From: an uncultured Lachnospiraceae bacterium
GTDB taxonomy: Bacteria; Bacillota; Clostridia; Lachnospirales; Lachnospiraceae
NCBI GenBank assembly: GCA_947625775.1
Contig: CANQPM010000018.1
Span: 1-62,385 of the forward strand
Length of the DNA stretch: 62,385 nucleotides
Reading direction: 5' to 3'
The position numbers were made by a program, and so were the translations under genes. This document shows positions 35,146 through 47,569 of the stretch, piece after piece. Each line of letters starts with the position of its first letter. Position 1 is the first letter of the stretch. The notes under the pieces are model-generated. The model was not told the origin of the DNA and made no database searches. It worked only from the letters and a program-made list of their open reading frames with translations.

Positions 35146-36966
35146 TCACATCTGCAGCTCCTTCAGCTCATAAAACCGCCCTTTTTTTGCCATAAGCTCA
35201 TCATATGTACCAAGCTCCTCCAGTCCGCCTTTGCCAATCACGGCTATCCTGTCCGCATCCTTTATGGTGGAGAGCCTGTGGGCTACTATGAGCGTGGTCC
35301 TGTCCTTGACTAGATTGTTTACGGCAGTCTGTATCTGCTTTTCGGAAATGCTGTCAAGCGCGGAGGTCGCCTCGTCAAGAATCAGTATCTTGGGATTGCG
35401 CACAAACGCCCTCGCGATTGAGATTCGCTGGCGCTGCCCGCCGCTCAGGTTACTGCCATGCTCCGTGATATGCGAATCCAGCCCGTCGGGGAGGGTGTCG
35501 ATAAACTCCTTTAAATTCGCCGCTTCAATCACGCGCTCCAAAAACTCATCTGATATGTCCTCGCTGCCGTATGTAATATTGTCGCGTATCGTGCCTGTAA
35601 AGAGGATTGATGTCTGCGGCACTACCGCCAGATGACGTCTGAAGCTTTTCAGGTTTATGTCCTTCATATCCTGCCCGTCTATCAAAATCCTGCCGCTGTC
35701 CGCGAGTATAAATCCAATCACGAGGTTTAAAAGCGTGGTCTTGCCCGCGCCTGAACCGCCTACGAAGGCTATTGTCTCGCCTGCCTTTATGTCGAGATTA
35801 AAATTTTTCAGCACTGGCTCGTCGCTGTCGGGATATTTAAAGGAGACATTTTCAAAGGTAATGTTTCCGTTTACGTTTTTGATGTCTGGTTTTTCGTCAT
35901 TTTCCTCTATGTCATAGCATAGCAGAATGTCACCTACTGAATTTACCGATTCAAGTCCTTTGGAAATTGTGGGGAGAAGCGTTATGACGCTTGACACCTG
36001 CGACACTATGCTTGAAAAGTATGTCTGGTACATCACTACTTCTCCGACGCTTATTTTGCCCTTCGCTGCGAGATACCCTGTAAAGCCAAGGCAGAGCACT
36101 TGAAATACCTGGAATGCCACCCAGCTTATTGATGAGAAATATGACTGGATTATGTCGAGTTTTAGTCCGCTTTTTGCCACATTGTCAAGCTGGTACTGCA
36201 TGCGGGTGGTTTCTGTGGTTTCAAGAGCGTGGGCGCGGGTGACGGGGATTAGCTCTACCATTTCCATGACGCGCGCTGAGGTTTCTTCCATGTCTTTTCT
36301 GAACTGGCGGTTGTGTGCCTTTATTTTATCCTTAAATACTGCCATGATTATGACGGCTACTGGTATTGTGATTACGAAAAAGAAGAAGACTGTGAGGCTT
36401 TTGCTGACTACTATTCCCAGCGCTACGACGATGTTCAGGACTATGCTCAGGACTGATATGAACACTTGTCTTGAGAGGGTTTCTATCTGTTCTACGTCGC
36501 GCATTATTTTTGACTGCAGGCGGCCTGACTGCGTTGAGTTATGGTAGGATATTGAGAGCTGCTGGAGTTTGCGCACGAGCGCGCCGCGCAGCTTACATTC
36601 CATGTTGCGGATGGTTTTTGAGTAGAGATATACGTGGACATAGTTTGAAAATACGTTTTGTATAATCATTATGCTCATAAATACTACGTTTATGATTATG
36701 GCGATGGCGAAGTTATCGTCGGGGCTGGTCGCTATGTTAATTATGTTTGATGTTACGAGCGGCAGAATCCATACTGGTGAGTGCTTTATAAAGAAGAACA
36801 GGAGTGAGAAAAACAGTGAGATGTAATGTCCGTCATACAGTCCGACAAGTGTTTTTATGCTGCTGTTTTTGTTTTTTTTGAAATTATCAATAAACTCCTG
36901 TTCTTCTTTTTCCCAGTCGCGTTTTTCGTCGAGTTTGAAATTAAAGCTTTCTTTTTTGGTTTTCAT
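35146..36966 (-). CDS. ABC transporter with fused permease and ATPase (exporter type)
   Basis: 606 aa. A polar N-terminal 45 residues, six membrane helices (about 50-330) with the exporter signature SISYHNSTQSGRLQSKIMRDVEQIE, then an ATPase domain: Walker A VGGSGAGKTTLLNLV, signature [14 protein letters not shown], Walker B ILILDEATSALD, and H-loop VAHRLST. Such half-transporters dimerise to export lipids, peptides or drugs. AGGAG precedes the ATG. Two long palindromic repeats lie in the gap upstream. Confidence 0.95.
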   Translation of the reverse strand: MKTKKESFNFKLDEKRDWEKEEQEFIDNFKKNKNSSIKTLVGLYDGHYISLFFSLLFFFIKHSPVWILPLVTSNIINIATSPDDNFAIAIIINVVFMSIMIIQNVFSNYVHVYLYSKTIRNMECKLRGALVRKLQQLSISYHNSTQSGRLQSKIMRDVEQIETLSRQVFISVLSIVLNIVVALGIVVSKSLTVFFFFVITIPVAVIIMAVFKDKIKAHNRQFRKDMEETSARVMEMVELIPVTRAHALETTETTRMQYQLDNVAKSGLKLDIIQSYFSSISWVAFQVFQVLCLGFTGYLAAKGKISVGEVVMYQTYFSSIVSQVSSVITLLPTISKGLESVNSVGDILLCYDIEENDEKPDIKNVNGNITFENVSFKYPDSDEPVLKNFNLDIKAGETIAFVGGSGAGKTTLLNLVIGFILADSGRILIDGQDMKDINLKSFRRHLAVVPQTSILFTGTIRDNITYGSEDISDEFLERVIEAANLKEFIDTLPDGLDSHITEHGSNLSGGQRQRISIARAFVRNPKILILDEATSALDSISEKQIQTAVNNLVKDRTTLIVAHRLSTIKDADRIAVIGKGGLEELGTYDELMAKKGRFYELKELQM

Positions 36967-37023
36967 GGTGGTTTTCTCCTGTTATGTGTGATTAGTTTTT
37001 AGGTTATGCATGGGTGTTTTCAA

Positions 37024-37113
37024 CCGTCCGAATTTAGACAAAATATATAAAACCGCGACTTGGTGCGCGATGCGAAGCGTCGCGAGTTTTATATATTTTG
37101 TCTAAATTCTACG
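37024..37113. repeat. Long palindromic repeat, copy 1
   Basis: Arms of 24 bp (37030-37053 and 37086-37109) are perfectly complementary, and an inner CGCGAC/GTCGCG extends the stem. The element begins CCGTCCGAATTT and ends AAATTCTACG, the same borders as copy 2. It can form a cruciform or very stable RNA hairpin; it could also terminate glpK transcription. Confidence 0.85.
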
Positions 37114-37170
37114 TTATCTCTTAGACTTTTGCAATGCCTAATGTGTTTTATTTGCGGAAGGTATTTTAAG

Positions 37171-37260
37171 CCGTCCGAATTTGTGCGAAATATACAAAAA
37201 CGCGGTGCGGTGCTTCGCAATGCACCGCTTATTTTGTATATTTCACCCAAATTCTACGTT
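37171..37260. repeat. Long palindromic repeat, copy 2
   Basis: Same borders as copy 1 but the internal sequence has diverged on both arms in a compensating way: AAATATACAAAA faces TTTTGTATATTT and GCGGTGC faces GCACCGC. Start-to-start distance to copy 1 is 147 bp. The conservation of pairing rather than of sequence suggests selection for structure. Confidence 0.8.
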
Positions 37261-37285
37261 TTTGAATGAGGTTTTGTAATTATTA

Positions 37286-38794
37286 TTAGTTATCCTGCCA
37301 TGAGAGGGCGCATTTTACGGCTTTTTCCCAGCCTTTTAGACATTCTGTGCGTTTTTGGTGGTCCATTGTTGGCTTAAACTTTTTGGAGAGCTGCCAGTTG
37401 TCGCGGATTTCGGTTTTGTCCTGCCAGTAGCCTACGGCTAGTCCTGCGAGGTATGCTGCGCCCAGTGCTGTGGTTTCTATGCAACTTGGTCTTATGACTT
37501 CGCTGTTTAGGATGTCTGACTGGAACTGCATGAGGAAGTCGTTTGCGCTGGCGCCGCCGTCAACGCGGAGTTGACGGATTGTGACACCTGTGTCATTTTG
37601 CATTGCGTCTAGTACGCTGTAGGTCTGGTATGCCAGTGACTCTAAGGTTGCCCTTATGAAGTGTTCTTTGCTGCAGCCGCGCGTGATTCCTACTATCATG
37701 CCTCTGCTGTACTGATTCCAGAATGGGGCGCCGAGTCCTGTGAAGGCGGGGACTACGTAGACGCCGTTTGTGTCGGGTACGCTTTGGGCGTATTCTTGTG
37801 ACTGGGCGGCTGTGCGTATCATGCGCATTTCGTCGCGCAGCCATTGTATTGCCGCTCCTGCTACGAATACGCTGCCTTCTAGGGCGTATTCGGGGGTATC
37901 GCTGTCGCTTGCAGCGATTGTGGTGAGAAGTCCGTGCTTTGAGGATACTGCTCGGTTTCCTGTGTGCATGAGCATAAAACAGCCTGTGCCGTAGGTGTTT
38001 TTGACGTCTCCTTCGTTAAAGCAGCATTGTCCAAAAAGCGCTGCCTGCTGGTCACCTGCCGCGCCTGATATGGTGATTTCGCCGCCTAGGATTTCTGCGT
38101 CTGTTTTGCCGTAGATGCAGCTTGACGGTTTTACCTCGGCAAGCATTGTGTGTGGTATGTTGAATTTTTTAAGCAGCTCATTGTCCCAGCGTCTTTCGTG
38201 GATATTGAAAAGCATGGTGCGCGATGCGTTTGTGTAGTCGGTCACAAAGATGCGCCCGCCTGTGAGCTTCCATATAAGCCATGTGTCTACTGTGCCGAAT
38301 AGGAGGCTGCCGCTCTCGGCGCGTGCTCTTGCGCCGTCAACATTGTCAAGTATCCATGCTATTTTTGTCGCGCTGAAATATGCGTCGGGGATTAAGCCTG
38401 TCTTTTCGCGGATTATTTTGTCGTAGCCTTCTGACTTTAGGCCTTCTATCATGTCCGCTGTCCTGTGGCATTGCCAGCAGATGGCGTTGTAGACTGGTTC
38501 GCCTGTGTTTTTGTCCCACACGATTGCGGTTTCGCGCTGGTTTGTGATACCGAGCGTTGCTATTGACGATGCGCCTGCGCCAACTTTTGCCATAGCCTCC
38601 GCCGCTACTGCAAGCTGGCTTGACCATATTTCCATGGGATTGTGCTCTACCCAGCCTATCTTTGGGTATATCTGTGTAAATTCCTTCTGCGCCATGCTCA
38701 CGATATTGCCCGCCTTGTCAAATATGATACAGCGGGAGCTTGTCGTACCTTGGTCAAGCGCCATGATGTATTTTCCTGTTTTTGTGGTTTTCAT
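37286..38794 (-). CDS. glpK: Glycerol kinase
   Basis: 502 aa, the usual length. [18 protein letters not shown] is the N-terminal phosphate-1 motif. [45 protein letters not shown] and the C-terminal [16 protein letters not shown] all match FGGY-family glycerol kinases. It phosphorylates glycerol to glycerol-3-phosphate. GAGGT precedes the ATG. No glpF or glpD neighbour is present. The long palindromes lie just after the stop codon. Confidence 0.96.
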   Translation of the reverse strand: MKTTKTGKYIMALDQGTTSSRCIIFDKAGNIVSMAQKEFTQIYPKIGWVEHNPMEIWSSQLAVAAEAMAKVGAGASSIATLGITNQRETAIVWDKNTGEPVYNAICWQCHRTADMIEGLKSEGYDKIIREKTGLIPDAYFSATKIAWILDNVDGARARAESGSLLFGTVDTWLIWKLTGGRIFVTDYTNASRTMLFNIHERRWDNELLKKFNIPHTMLAEVKPSSCIYGKTDAEILGGEITISGAAGDQQAALFGQCCFNEGDVKNTYGTGCFMLMHTGNRAVSSKHGLLTTIAASDSDTPEYALEGSVFVAGAAIQWLRDEMRMIRTAAQSQEYAQSVPDTNGVYVVPAFTGLGAPFWNQYSRGMIVGITRGCSKEHFIRATLESLAYQTYSVLDAMQNDTGVTIRQLRVDGGASANDFLMQFQSDILNSEVIRPSCIETTALGAAYLAGLAVGYWQDKTEIRDNWQLSKKFKPTMDHQKRTECLKGWEKAVKCALSWQDN

Positions 38795-38992
38795 AATTTA
38801 CCTCATTTCTGCACCATATTTTGTGGCTTAAATAATTATAGCAATTAAAAAACTTTGTTATTACTTAAATATATCATTATCGCCGTCGGATTGCAAGGAA
38901 ACGGGAGCTTATCACATTTTTTTCAAAAATTTTCAACACTTTTTTTATTTGATACGTTTTATAATTGAAAGGGGCGGAAAGGGGCGTGGAAA

Positions 38993-39487
38993 ATGATAGA
39001 GGAGCTTTATACAAAATATCACACAGAGCTTGTAAAGTGGTGTCTGAGAATGACGGAGAATCAGCGGACTGCGGAGGATATAGTGCATGAGGCATTTTTC
39101 CGCGCGATACAAAATGAGGCGCTGCCTGCTTCTCTTAGCGACAGGCAGCAGCGGGCATGGCTTTACCGCACGGCAAAAAACGTGTATATTGACCGCGTGC
39201 GGCACACCTCGCACGAAACAGCCTTCAATGAGCTGCCCAAAAAGCGGTGCTTATGCGAGGAGTTCTGTGCCCTTGAATGGAGGGAGCTGCTTGCCTCGCT
39301 GCCTGATATGGAGGACATCATATTTTCCATGCACTATCTCGAGGAGCCAAGCTCCAGCCGAATAGGTGACAAAGTTGACAGGAGTGCCGATATGGAAGTC
39401 TTGCTGCCGCAGATACAAAGGCTGATTGTTAAAGGGACTGTTTCGTTAATGACTAATCAGGAAGGAGGAGGCTTTTTACAGGCTTAA
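38993..39487 (+). CDS. ECF-like sigma factor, region 4 degenerate
   Basis: 164 aa. Sigma region 2 is clear (ELVKWCLRMTENQRTAEDIVHEAFFRAI, then AWLYRTAKNVYIDRVR). The linker and start of region 4 are recognisable (LPDMEDIIFSMHYLEEPSSSRIGDKVDRS), but what should be the promoter -35 recognition helix (TVRSRLSRARKLL type) reads ADMEVLLPQIQRLIVKG. The last 20 residues look non-homologous, so DNA-binding function may be lost. AAAGGGG precedes the ATG. A possible ECF-like promoter (CAAC, 17 bp, CGTTTT) lies at 38934-38960. Normally an anti-sigma gene follows; here there is only the interrupted ORF at 39489. Confidence 0.75.
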   Translation: MIEELYTKYHTELVKWCLRMTENQRTAEDIVHEAFFRAIQNEALPASLSDRQQRAWLYRTAKNVYIDRVRHTSHETAFNELPKKRCLCEEFCALEWRELLASLPDMEDIIFSMHYLEEPSSSRIGDKVDRSADMEVLLPQIQRLIVKGTVSLMTNQEGGGFLQA

Positions 39488-39488
39488 T

Positions 39489-39839
39489 GTGGAATTTGAC
39501 GAGCTTAAAATCATCAAGGACTGCCGCCGTTTTAACGATGTCGTAAGGGTGTACCTTAACAGGACGATTTTTAACAATTCGCCAAACGGCATTGAAGTGT
39601 GCAATGCGGCTGATATCGTAATTACCGAGGATGTCACACCTGAAATGATACTTGAAAAACTGTCTGTTGCTAACTGTGCGAGGGTTAAATGCGGCAGTGA
39701 GTAAGAAAGCTCTGTTGCCGCAATCACCGTAAATGTTGCACGCATAGGCAACTTAGCAGATAATGCTGACGGCGTAGTAGAGGCTTTAAAGGATTTGGCA
39801 CATACAAAAGTTATAAATGCTGACAGTTATATAACGTAA
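39489..39839 (+). pseudogene. Hypothetical gene interrupted by an in-frame stop
   Basis: Starting with GTG at 39489 the frame encodes 71 residues (VEFDELKIIKDCRRFNDVV..., then ARVKCGSE) up to a TAA at 39702-39704. The same frame then continues without another stop for 44 codons (ESSVAAITVNVARIGNLADNADG..., then VINADSYIT) to the TAA at 39837. Composition and helix pattern are uniform across the stop, which argues for a recent nonsense mutation rather than two genes. GGAGGAGG lies about 14 nt upstream of the GTG. Function unknown. It directly follows the sigma gene. Confidence 0.55.
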
Positions 39840-39870
39840 GATTTTCGCAGACGTAATATGTTGTGAAGTG

Positions 39871-39921
39871 CAGATGTAATCATTTCTGTAAACGTCGTAT
39901 TACAACGGAAATGTGCATCTG
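39871..39921. repeat. Imperfect inverted repeat in a gene-free gap
   Basis: CAGATG..CATTTC (39871-39886) faces GAAATG..CATCTG (39908-39921). It lies in the 250-bp stretch between the interrupted gene and the end of gyrA that otherwise holds nothing I recognise. Confidence 0.45.
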
Positions 39922-40091
39922 ACTCTTGCAGCATTTGCCAAATTGGGGAACTATCGCACTAAGGGACATAAGTGCAAGATATAGTATTATTTGATTTAGA
40001 CTCAATACCATATATTGTATACATAACCCTTGATGTGACATCCCCATTTAGGATTAACTTAACTTACTTATTAAATTATTCCTAATCCCTA

Positions 40092-42683
40092 TTAAACCTC
40101 ACCGTCATTATCTTTCGTATCATCACCATTTATGCCAATTTCCTCATCAATATTTTCCTCATCAACATTCTCATCATCAGCATTCTCATCATCCGTATCT
40201 CCCTCAACCTCCTCAGTCTCAATCTCATTCGTACCATCAGACAACTTCTGCCTTACCTTGGCAATCTTAGCGACAGTCACGCCCTCGTCAAGATTAATCA
40301 GCTTTACTCCCGACGTATTCCTGCCTATTATCGAAATATCACTCACAGGAAGCTGTATAATAACTCCTTCAGTAGTTATCATCATTATCTCATGATCATC
40401 ATTTACCGCCTTTACGCCAATCAGATTACCCGTTCTCTCAGCTATCTTATAACATTTGACGCCCTTACCGCCGCGTTTCTGCAAAGTAAACTCAGAGAGC
40501 AGCGTCCTTTTTCCCATTCCCTTTTCAGACGCGACAAGCAGCGCGCTTCCCTGATTGTCAAGCTGCATGCCTACCACTTCATCACCATCAGAAAGATTCA
40601 TACCGATAACGCCCATTGCGCCCCTGCCCATTGCGCGCACATCAGTTTCCTTAAACCTTATGCACATTCCATACTTTGTGACAAGGAAAATTTCAGAGTT
40701 TTCATTAGTCGTCTTTACCTCTATAAGCTCATCATCATCTTTAAGCGTAATTGCATTAAGCCCCGTCTTTCTCATATTGGCAAACTCCATAATCGGAGTT
40801 TTCTTCGCTATGCCTTTCTTAGTAATCATAAAGAGGTTTTTGCCTTCCACATATTCCCTTATAGGAATCATAGCGGAAATTTTCTCGCCTGGATTAAGCT
40901 GCAGCAGATTAACTATCGCCGTACCCCTAGCAGTCCGCCCAGCCTCTGGTATCTCATACGCCTTAAGCCTGTACACACGCCCGTAATTCGTAAAGAACAT
41001 AAGATAATGATGCGTAGTAGTCATAAGCAAATCTTCAATATAATCATCATCAATCGTAGACATACCCTTTATGCCGCGCCCGCCCCTGCGCTGTGTCTTG
41101 AAATTATCGACAGTCATGCGCTTTATGTAGCCAAGGCTCGTCATAGCAATAATCGTATTTCCACGCGGAATCAAATCCTCGTCTTCGATTTCCACCTCAT
41201 CATACCCAAACTTAGTGCGCCTGTCATCTCCATACTTTTCAGAAATAACCATTATTTCAGTCTTTATAACGCCGAGAAGTACCTTTTTGTCGCCAAGAAT
41301 AGCCTTATACTCCTTAATCTTTTCAAGTAGCTCCAAATGCTCATTTTCAAGCTTTTCTCTTTCCAAGCCTGTGAGAGCGCGGAGACGCATATCGACAATC
41401 GCCTGTGCCTGCGCGTCACTAAGCTTAAATCTTTCAATCAGCGCGTCTTTTGCCGCCTGCGTATTCTCGCTGTTTCTGATTATCCTTATTACCTCGTCAA
41501 TATTGTCAAGCGCAATAAGCAAGCCCTGCAAAATATGGTCGCGTTCCTCAGCCTTGTTTAAATCATACTGTGTCCTTCTGGTAACAACTTCCTCCTGATG
41601 CACCAGATAATAAGTCAGTATATCCTTTAAATTCATTACCTTTGGCTGATTATTAACCAAAGCAAGCATAATCACGCCAAAGCTGTCCTGAAGCTGCGTA
41701 TGCTTGAAAAGCTGATTGAGTATCACATTCGCATTTACGTCTTTTCTAAGCTCTATGCAGATGCGCATACCTTCCCTGTCAGACTCATCTCTAAGCTCTG
41801 TAATACCCTCAATTCTTTTTTCCTTGACAAGCTCAGCTATCTTCTCGATAAGCCTTGCCTTATTAACCATAAACGGGAGCTCAGTCACTATAATCCTACT
41901 CTTTCCGTTTGGCATAGATTCAATATTTGTGACGGCGCGCACTCTTATTTTGCCGCGCCCTGTGCGGTATGCCTCCTCGACTCCGCGCGAGCCGAGTATT
42001 ATGCCGCCTGTAGGAAAATCAGGACCTTTTACGATAGGCAGAAGCTCGCTTATATCAGTGTCCCTGTCCTCATTCACGCGGTTGTCTATCATCTTTACGA
42101 CTGCATTTATCACTTCCCTTAAATTGTGCGGAGGTATGTTTGTAGCCATGCCTACCGCTATGCCCTGAGTGCCGTTTACAAGAAGGTTTGGATAACGGCT
42201 TGGAAGGACTGTAGGCTCTTTCTCAGTTTCATCAAAGTTTGGCGCAAAATCAACCGTGTCCTTATTTATATCCGCAAGAAGCTCCATGGAAATCTTGCTG
42301 AGCCTTGCCTCCGTGTATCGCATTGCCGCAGCGCCGTCGCCGTCCACTGAACCAAAATTGCCGTGACCGTCAACAAGCGGATAGCGTGTAGACCACTCCT
42401 GAGCCATATTTACAAGCGCGCCATAAATAGAGCTGTCGCCGTGAGGGTGGTATTTACCCATTGTATCACCGACAATACGCGCGCATTTTCTGTGCGGCTT
42501 GTCAGGACCGTTGTTCAGCTCAATCATTGAGTAAAGGACTCTCCTCTGTACGGGCTTCAATCCGTCGCGGACATCAGGAAGCGCGCGGGAAGCTATTACG
42601 CTCATTGCATACTCTATGTAAGAGCTTTCCATAGTCTTCTGCAAATCTACCTCCTGAATTTTGTCAAAAACTGTATCGTCCAT
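40092..42683 (-). CDS. gyrA: DNA gyrase subunit A
   Basis: 863 aa. The N-terminal domain carries the quinolone-region motif [17 protein letters not shown] with wild-type Ser and the catalytic Tyr region [12 protein letters not shown]. GyrA box [10 protein letters not shown] (typical of gyrase, not topo IV) is present in the C-terminal domain, as are six beta-pinwheel blades. The C-terminus is very acidic (about 40 residues, mostly Asp/Glu), as in several gyrases. Introduces negative supercoils with GyrB. GGAGG precedes the ATG. Confidence 0.98.
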   Translation of the reverse strand: MDDTVFDKIQEVDLQKTMESSYIEYAMSVIASRALPDVRDGLKPVQRRVLYSMIELNNGPDKPHRKCARIVGDTMGKYHPHGDSSIYGALVNMAQEWSTRYPLVDGHGNFGSVDGDGAAAMRYTEARLSKISMELLADINKDTVDFAPNFDETEKEPTVLPSRYPNLLVNGTQGIAVGMATNIPPHNLREVINAVVKMIDNRVNEDRDTDISELLPIVKGPDFPTGGIILGSRGVEEAYRTGRGKIRVRAVTNIESMPNGKSRIIVTELPFMVNKARLIEKIAELVKEKRIEGITELRDESDREGMRICIELRKDVNANVILNQLFKHTQLQDSFGVIMLALVNNQPKVMNLKDILTYYLVHQEEVVTRRTQYDLNKAEERDHILQGLLIALDNIDEVIRIIRNSENTQAAKDALIERFKLSDAQAQAIVDMRLRALTGLEREKLENEHLELLEKIKEYKAILGDKKVLLGVIKTEIMVISEKYGDDRRTKFGYDEVEIEDEDLIPRGNTIIAMTSLGYIKRMTVDNFKTQRRGGRGIKGMSTIDDDYIEDLLMTTTHHYLMFFTNYGRVYRLKAYEIPEAGRTARGTAIVNLLQLNPGEKISAMIPIREYVEGKNLFMITKKGIAKKTPIMEFANMRKTGLNAITLKDDDELIEVKTTNENSEIFLVTKYGMCIRFKETDVRAMGRGAMGVIGMNLSDGDEVVGMQLDNQGSALLVASEKGMGKRTLLSEFTLQKRGGKGVKCYKIAERTGNLIGVKAVNDDHEIMMITTEGVIIQLPVSDISIIGRNTSGVKLINLDEGVTVAKIAKVRQKLSDGTNEIETEEVEGDTDDENADDENVDEENIDEEIGINGDDTKDNDGEV

Positions 42684-42756
42684 CTAAATCCTCCATTTTA
42701 ATACTTCATACAATTTTAGTGGCTCAAATTAATATCTCATTTTTAGAAAAGTGTCC

Positions 42757-42981
42757 CTAATGCTTGAAACGAATAATAAGCTTTATTATAATGGACACAA
42801 TCAAAACAACAACTGTAACTATGCCATAAAGCAAAATGCTTGTGTACCACGGAGCGGACTGCATGGCATATAAACCAGGACGGGTATTAAAATCCCAAAA
42901 TATATATACTGCATTTCCAATAAAAACGCCAACAAATGTACCAATCACTGTGTTCAAAATATTATTTATTCTTTTTAACAT
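42757..42981 (-). CDS. Small membrane protein between gyrB and gyrA
   Basis: 74 aa with two hydrophobic segments (about 8-28 and 46-70). KRINNILNTVIGTFVGVFIG at the start and IIIKLIIRFKH at the end suggest cytoplasmic termini. No family name known to me; similar small membrane genes occur between gyrB and gyrA in related Clostridia as far as I recall. GGAG precedes the ATG. Function unknown. Confidence 0.75.
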   Translation of the reverse strand: MLKRINNILNTVIGTFVGVFIGNAVYIFWDFNTRPGLYAMQSAPWYTSILLYGIVTVVVLIVSIIIKLIIRFKH

Positions 42982-43076
42982 AATAAATATCTCCGCTTAA
43001 ATATCAACCTAGTAATCTCTAGACAAACCCACAATTCCAAAAAAGACGTTAATATTAAAAATTTATCCAAACCTCA

Positions 43077-45011
<1,935 letters not shown>

Positions 45012-45063
45012 TTATTCAGTCTGCAAATTCCAAGCAGCAAATTACAGGCTTAATCAAAAAACT

Positions 45064-46149
45064 TCAGTTTTCCTGTATTACTACAGCATTTGAAACCTTA
45101 AAGATTCTGTTTATCTCAAACCTGTTATTCACAAATTCTTCAAGCCCCGTGCAGGTAATTATCGTCTGAATATCGCCGATACTGTTTAAAAGATAGTTCT
45201 GCCTGCTGCTGTCAAGCTCCGACAAAACATCGTCAAGCAAAAGCAGCGGAGTGTCCTTCGTAAGCTTCTTCACAAGCTCAAGCTCCGAAAGCTTTAAGGA
45301 AAGCGCGGCAGTCCTCTGCTGTCCCTGAGAGCCAAATTTCCTTATGTCAATGCCGCCCGCCATAAAGCAAAAGTCATCTCTGTGAGGTCCCGTCGAAGTC
45401 TGCTTTAAGCGTATATCCCTCTCCTGATTATTTTTCAGGCTCTTTTCAAAATCCTCGAGCAAAACATCAGGTTCATAAATTATTTTTATTTCTTCCTTTC
45501 CCCCCGATAATTTTAAATGTATGTCATAAATTATCTCGTTTAGCTGCTCCACAAAAGCCTTACGCCGCTCGATTATCTTGCTCCCATAAGAAATAAGCTG
45601 CGAATCCCATATAAACAGCGTATCCCTAAGACTTGGATTACTGTACAGCTCCTTTAAAAGCTTATTTCTCTGGTTTACTATTTTATTATAATTGTTCAGA
45701 TTATAAAGATAAAAGCTGTCAAGCTGGCACAGCTCCATATCTACAAAACGCCGTCTGTCGGCAGGACCGTTTTTTATGATTGACAAATCCTCTGGCGAAA
45801 AAAACACGACATTCAAAAGCCCCAGCAAATCCGCCGCCTTTTTTATTTTCTGTCCGTTTATGGCTATCCCTTTTGACTTGCTTTTCCTAAGATGCATGTC
45901 GACACGGTTTTCAAGTCCGTCTTTTTCTACATAGGTGCGTATGTGCGCCTCATCAGCGCTGAAATTTATTATGTCCCTGTCCTTGCTGCCCTTATGTGAT
46001 TTTGTAGTAGCGGACAAAAATATAGCTTCCAGAATATTTGTCTTGCCTTGGGCGTTGTCGCCGTACAAAATATTTGTCCCGCTGTCAAAGCGCATGGAAA
46101 GCGTTTCATAATTTCTAAAATTTTCAAGCTCCAACGATTTAATTATCAT
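45064..46149 (-). CDS. recF: DNA replication/repair protein RecF
   Basis: 361 aa. Walker A is YGDNAQGKTNILEAI (about 30-44), with signature SQGQQRTAALSLKL (about 274) and Walker B PLLLLDDVLSELD (about 300). The SMC-like ATPase loads RecA on gaps with RecOR. It lies in the conserved dnaN-S4-recF-gyrB order. Confidence 0.97.
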   Translation of the reverse strand: MIIKSLELENFRNYETLSMRFDSGTNILYGDNAQGKTNILEAIFLSATTKSHKGSKDRDIINFSADEAHIRTYVEKDGLENRVDMHLRKSKSKGIAINGQKIKKAADLLGLLNVVFFSPEDLSIIKNGPADRRRFVDMELCQLDSFYLYNLNNYNKIVNQRNKLLKELYSNPSLRDTLFIWDSQLISYGSKIIERRKAFVEQLNEIIYDIHLKLSGGKEEIKIIYEPDVLLEDFEKSLKNNQERDIRLKQTSTGPHRDDFCFMAGGIDIRKFGSQGQQRTAALSLKLSELELVKKLTKDTPLLLLDDVLSELDSSRQNYLLNSIGDIQTIITCTGLEEFVNNRFEINRIFKVSNAVVIQEN

Positions 46150-46171
46150 ATATCTAACTCATTCCTATATT

Positions 46172-46384
46172 TTAACCGCGTCTGACTACAAAACTCTTTC
46201 CCTTATATGTAACCTTATCGTTCTCCACAAGCTTTTTACCGCGCTGAGTCTCTGTCCTTCCGTTTACATTGACAAGACCATCCTGTATCGCAAACTTTGC
46301 GTCAACTCCCGAATCCACAAATCCTGCAAGCTTCATCGCCTGCCCCAGCTTTATAAAATCATCTTTAATAAATATTTCTTCCAT
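46172..46384 (-). CDS. yaaA: S4-domain protein YaaA
   Basis: 70 aa S4 RNA-binding domain (IKLGQAMKLAGFVDSGVDAKFAIQDGLVNVNG, then RRG end). It sits between dnaN and recF as in B. subtilis, where the gene (yaaA, also called rlbA) is a suspected ribosome-assembly factor. It is 22 bp from recF. Confidence 0.93.
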   Translation of the reverse strand: MEEIFIKDDFIKLGQAMKLAGFVDSGVDAKFAIQDGLVNVNGRTETQRGKKLVENDKVTYKGKSFVVRRG

Positions 46385-46456
46385 TTTTCAATCATTCCCG
46401 CATCTTTCTTTACTGTTATGCACTGGCTCTTTTATTTCCGATAAAGAACTTAAAAA

Positions 46457-47569
46457 TTATGACACCATATTGAAGGTTACAGGCAGGATTAAATAAATAT
46501 AGCTTTCATCATCTTTTTTAATAAAGCACGGCGCCTTCGGATTTAAAAGCTTAATCTCTATCTCCTCATCATCTATTACCTTCAATGCGTCTATCAGAAA
46601 CTTAGGATCAAAGCCAATCATCAAATCCTTGCCAGTCTTTGTGATGTCAATCTCCTCATTCAGCCTTCCCTTTGACGAATTCATTTTAAGCTCCATCACG
46701 TCATCAAGGATATTTAAAATAATGGGCTTTTTGTCGCCTTCCTTCACCAGAGCGGTAGATCGGTCTATGCAGCTTTGAAATTCCCTCTTATTAATGCTTA
46801 TCTTCGTTTCATAATCAGCTGACAAAATATTGTCAATCTTTAAATACTCACCCTCAATAAGCCTTGAAACCACCGTCGTATCATCAAACTCAAAAAGTAT
46901 ATGCTTATCAGTAAAGAAAATATTGACATCCTTGTCAGTTTCACCTGTCAAAATCTTGCTGATTTCACTCAATGTCTTCCCAGGCACAATGACCTTTTTG
47001 AGCGGATATGAATTTTTGAGCTGCACCTTTCTCAATGAAATTCTAAGCCCGTCTGATGAAACTATCTTCAAGGTGTCCCCGTTTATCTCAAAAAGCTCGC
47101 CCGTAAGTATCTTGTTCGTAAAATTATCCGCAATTGAAAATATTGTCTGCCTGATTATCTCCTTTAACGTAAACTGAGAAACCGTGATGAAGTCAGACCT
47201 GTCAACCTGCGGAAGATAAGAGAAATCCTCGCCCGATTTTCCCATAATATCTTCATATTTTGCCTTTTCACATACGATAGTTGTCTTGTATGACGCATCT
47301 GTCTCTATGGTGACATCATTGTCAGGAAGCTTCCTTACCATTTCCGACAGCATCTTAGAGTCAATGGCTATAATGCCTCCGCTTATTATTTCACCGTCAA
47401 TAATTGTTTCTATGCCAAGCTCCATATCATTGGCGGTAAGCTTTATCTGCCCGCTTGATGCGTCTATCAGAATACATTCAAGTATAGACATAGTAGTCTT
47501 ACTTGGCACAGCTTTTGAGACAATGTTTATTCCATTTAAAAGGTTAGCTTTTGAACATATTATTTTCAT
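46457..47569 (-). CDS. dnaN: DNA polymerase III beta subunit (sliding clamp)
   Basis: 370 aa. The start MKIICSKANLLNGINIVSKAVPSKTTMSILECILI is the conserved clamp N-terminus; three repeated clamp domains follow, and the C-terminus ends with the characteristic YLILPVTF. GGGGG precedes the ATG. It lies 226 bp from dnaA. Confidence 0.97.
   Translation of the reverse strand: MKIICSKANLLNGINIVSKAVPSKTTMSILECILIDASSGQIKLTANDMELGIETIIDGEIISGGIIAIDSKMLSEMVRKLPDNDVTIETDASYKTTIVCEKAKYEDIMGKSGEDFSYLPQVDRSDFITVSQFTLKEIIRQTIFSIADNFTNKILTGELFEINGDTLKIVSSDGLRISLRKVQLKNSYPLKKVIVPGKTLSEISKILTGETDKDVNIFFTDKHILFEFDDTTVVSRLIEGEYLKIDNILSADYETKISINKREFQSCIDRSTALVKEGDKKPIILNILDDVMELKMNSSKGRLNEEIDITKTGKDLMIGFDPKFLIDALKVIDDEEIEIKLLNPKAPCFIKKDDESYIYLILPVTFNMVS

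Noticed and set aside
37060-37269. 69-aa open frame on plus strand
   Set aside because: It runs through the two long palindromes and has no ribosome site; it is a by-product of the repeat.
38795-38992. Riboswitch in the glpK leader
   Set aside because: No conserved motif; only low-complexity AT sequence.
39087-39365. Frameshift explanation for the sigma factor C-terminus
   Set aside because: The other frames do not give a better region 4; they hit stops soon after (SQAPAE then stop). Degeneration in frame fits better.
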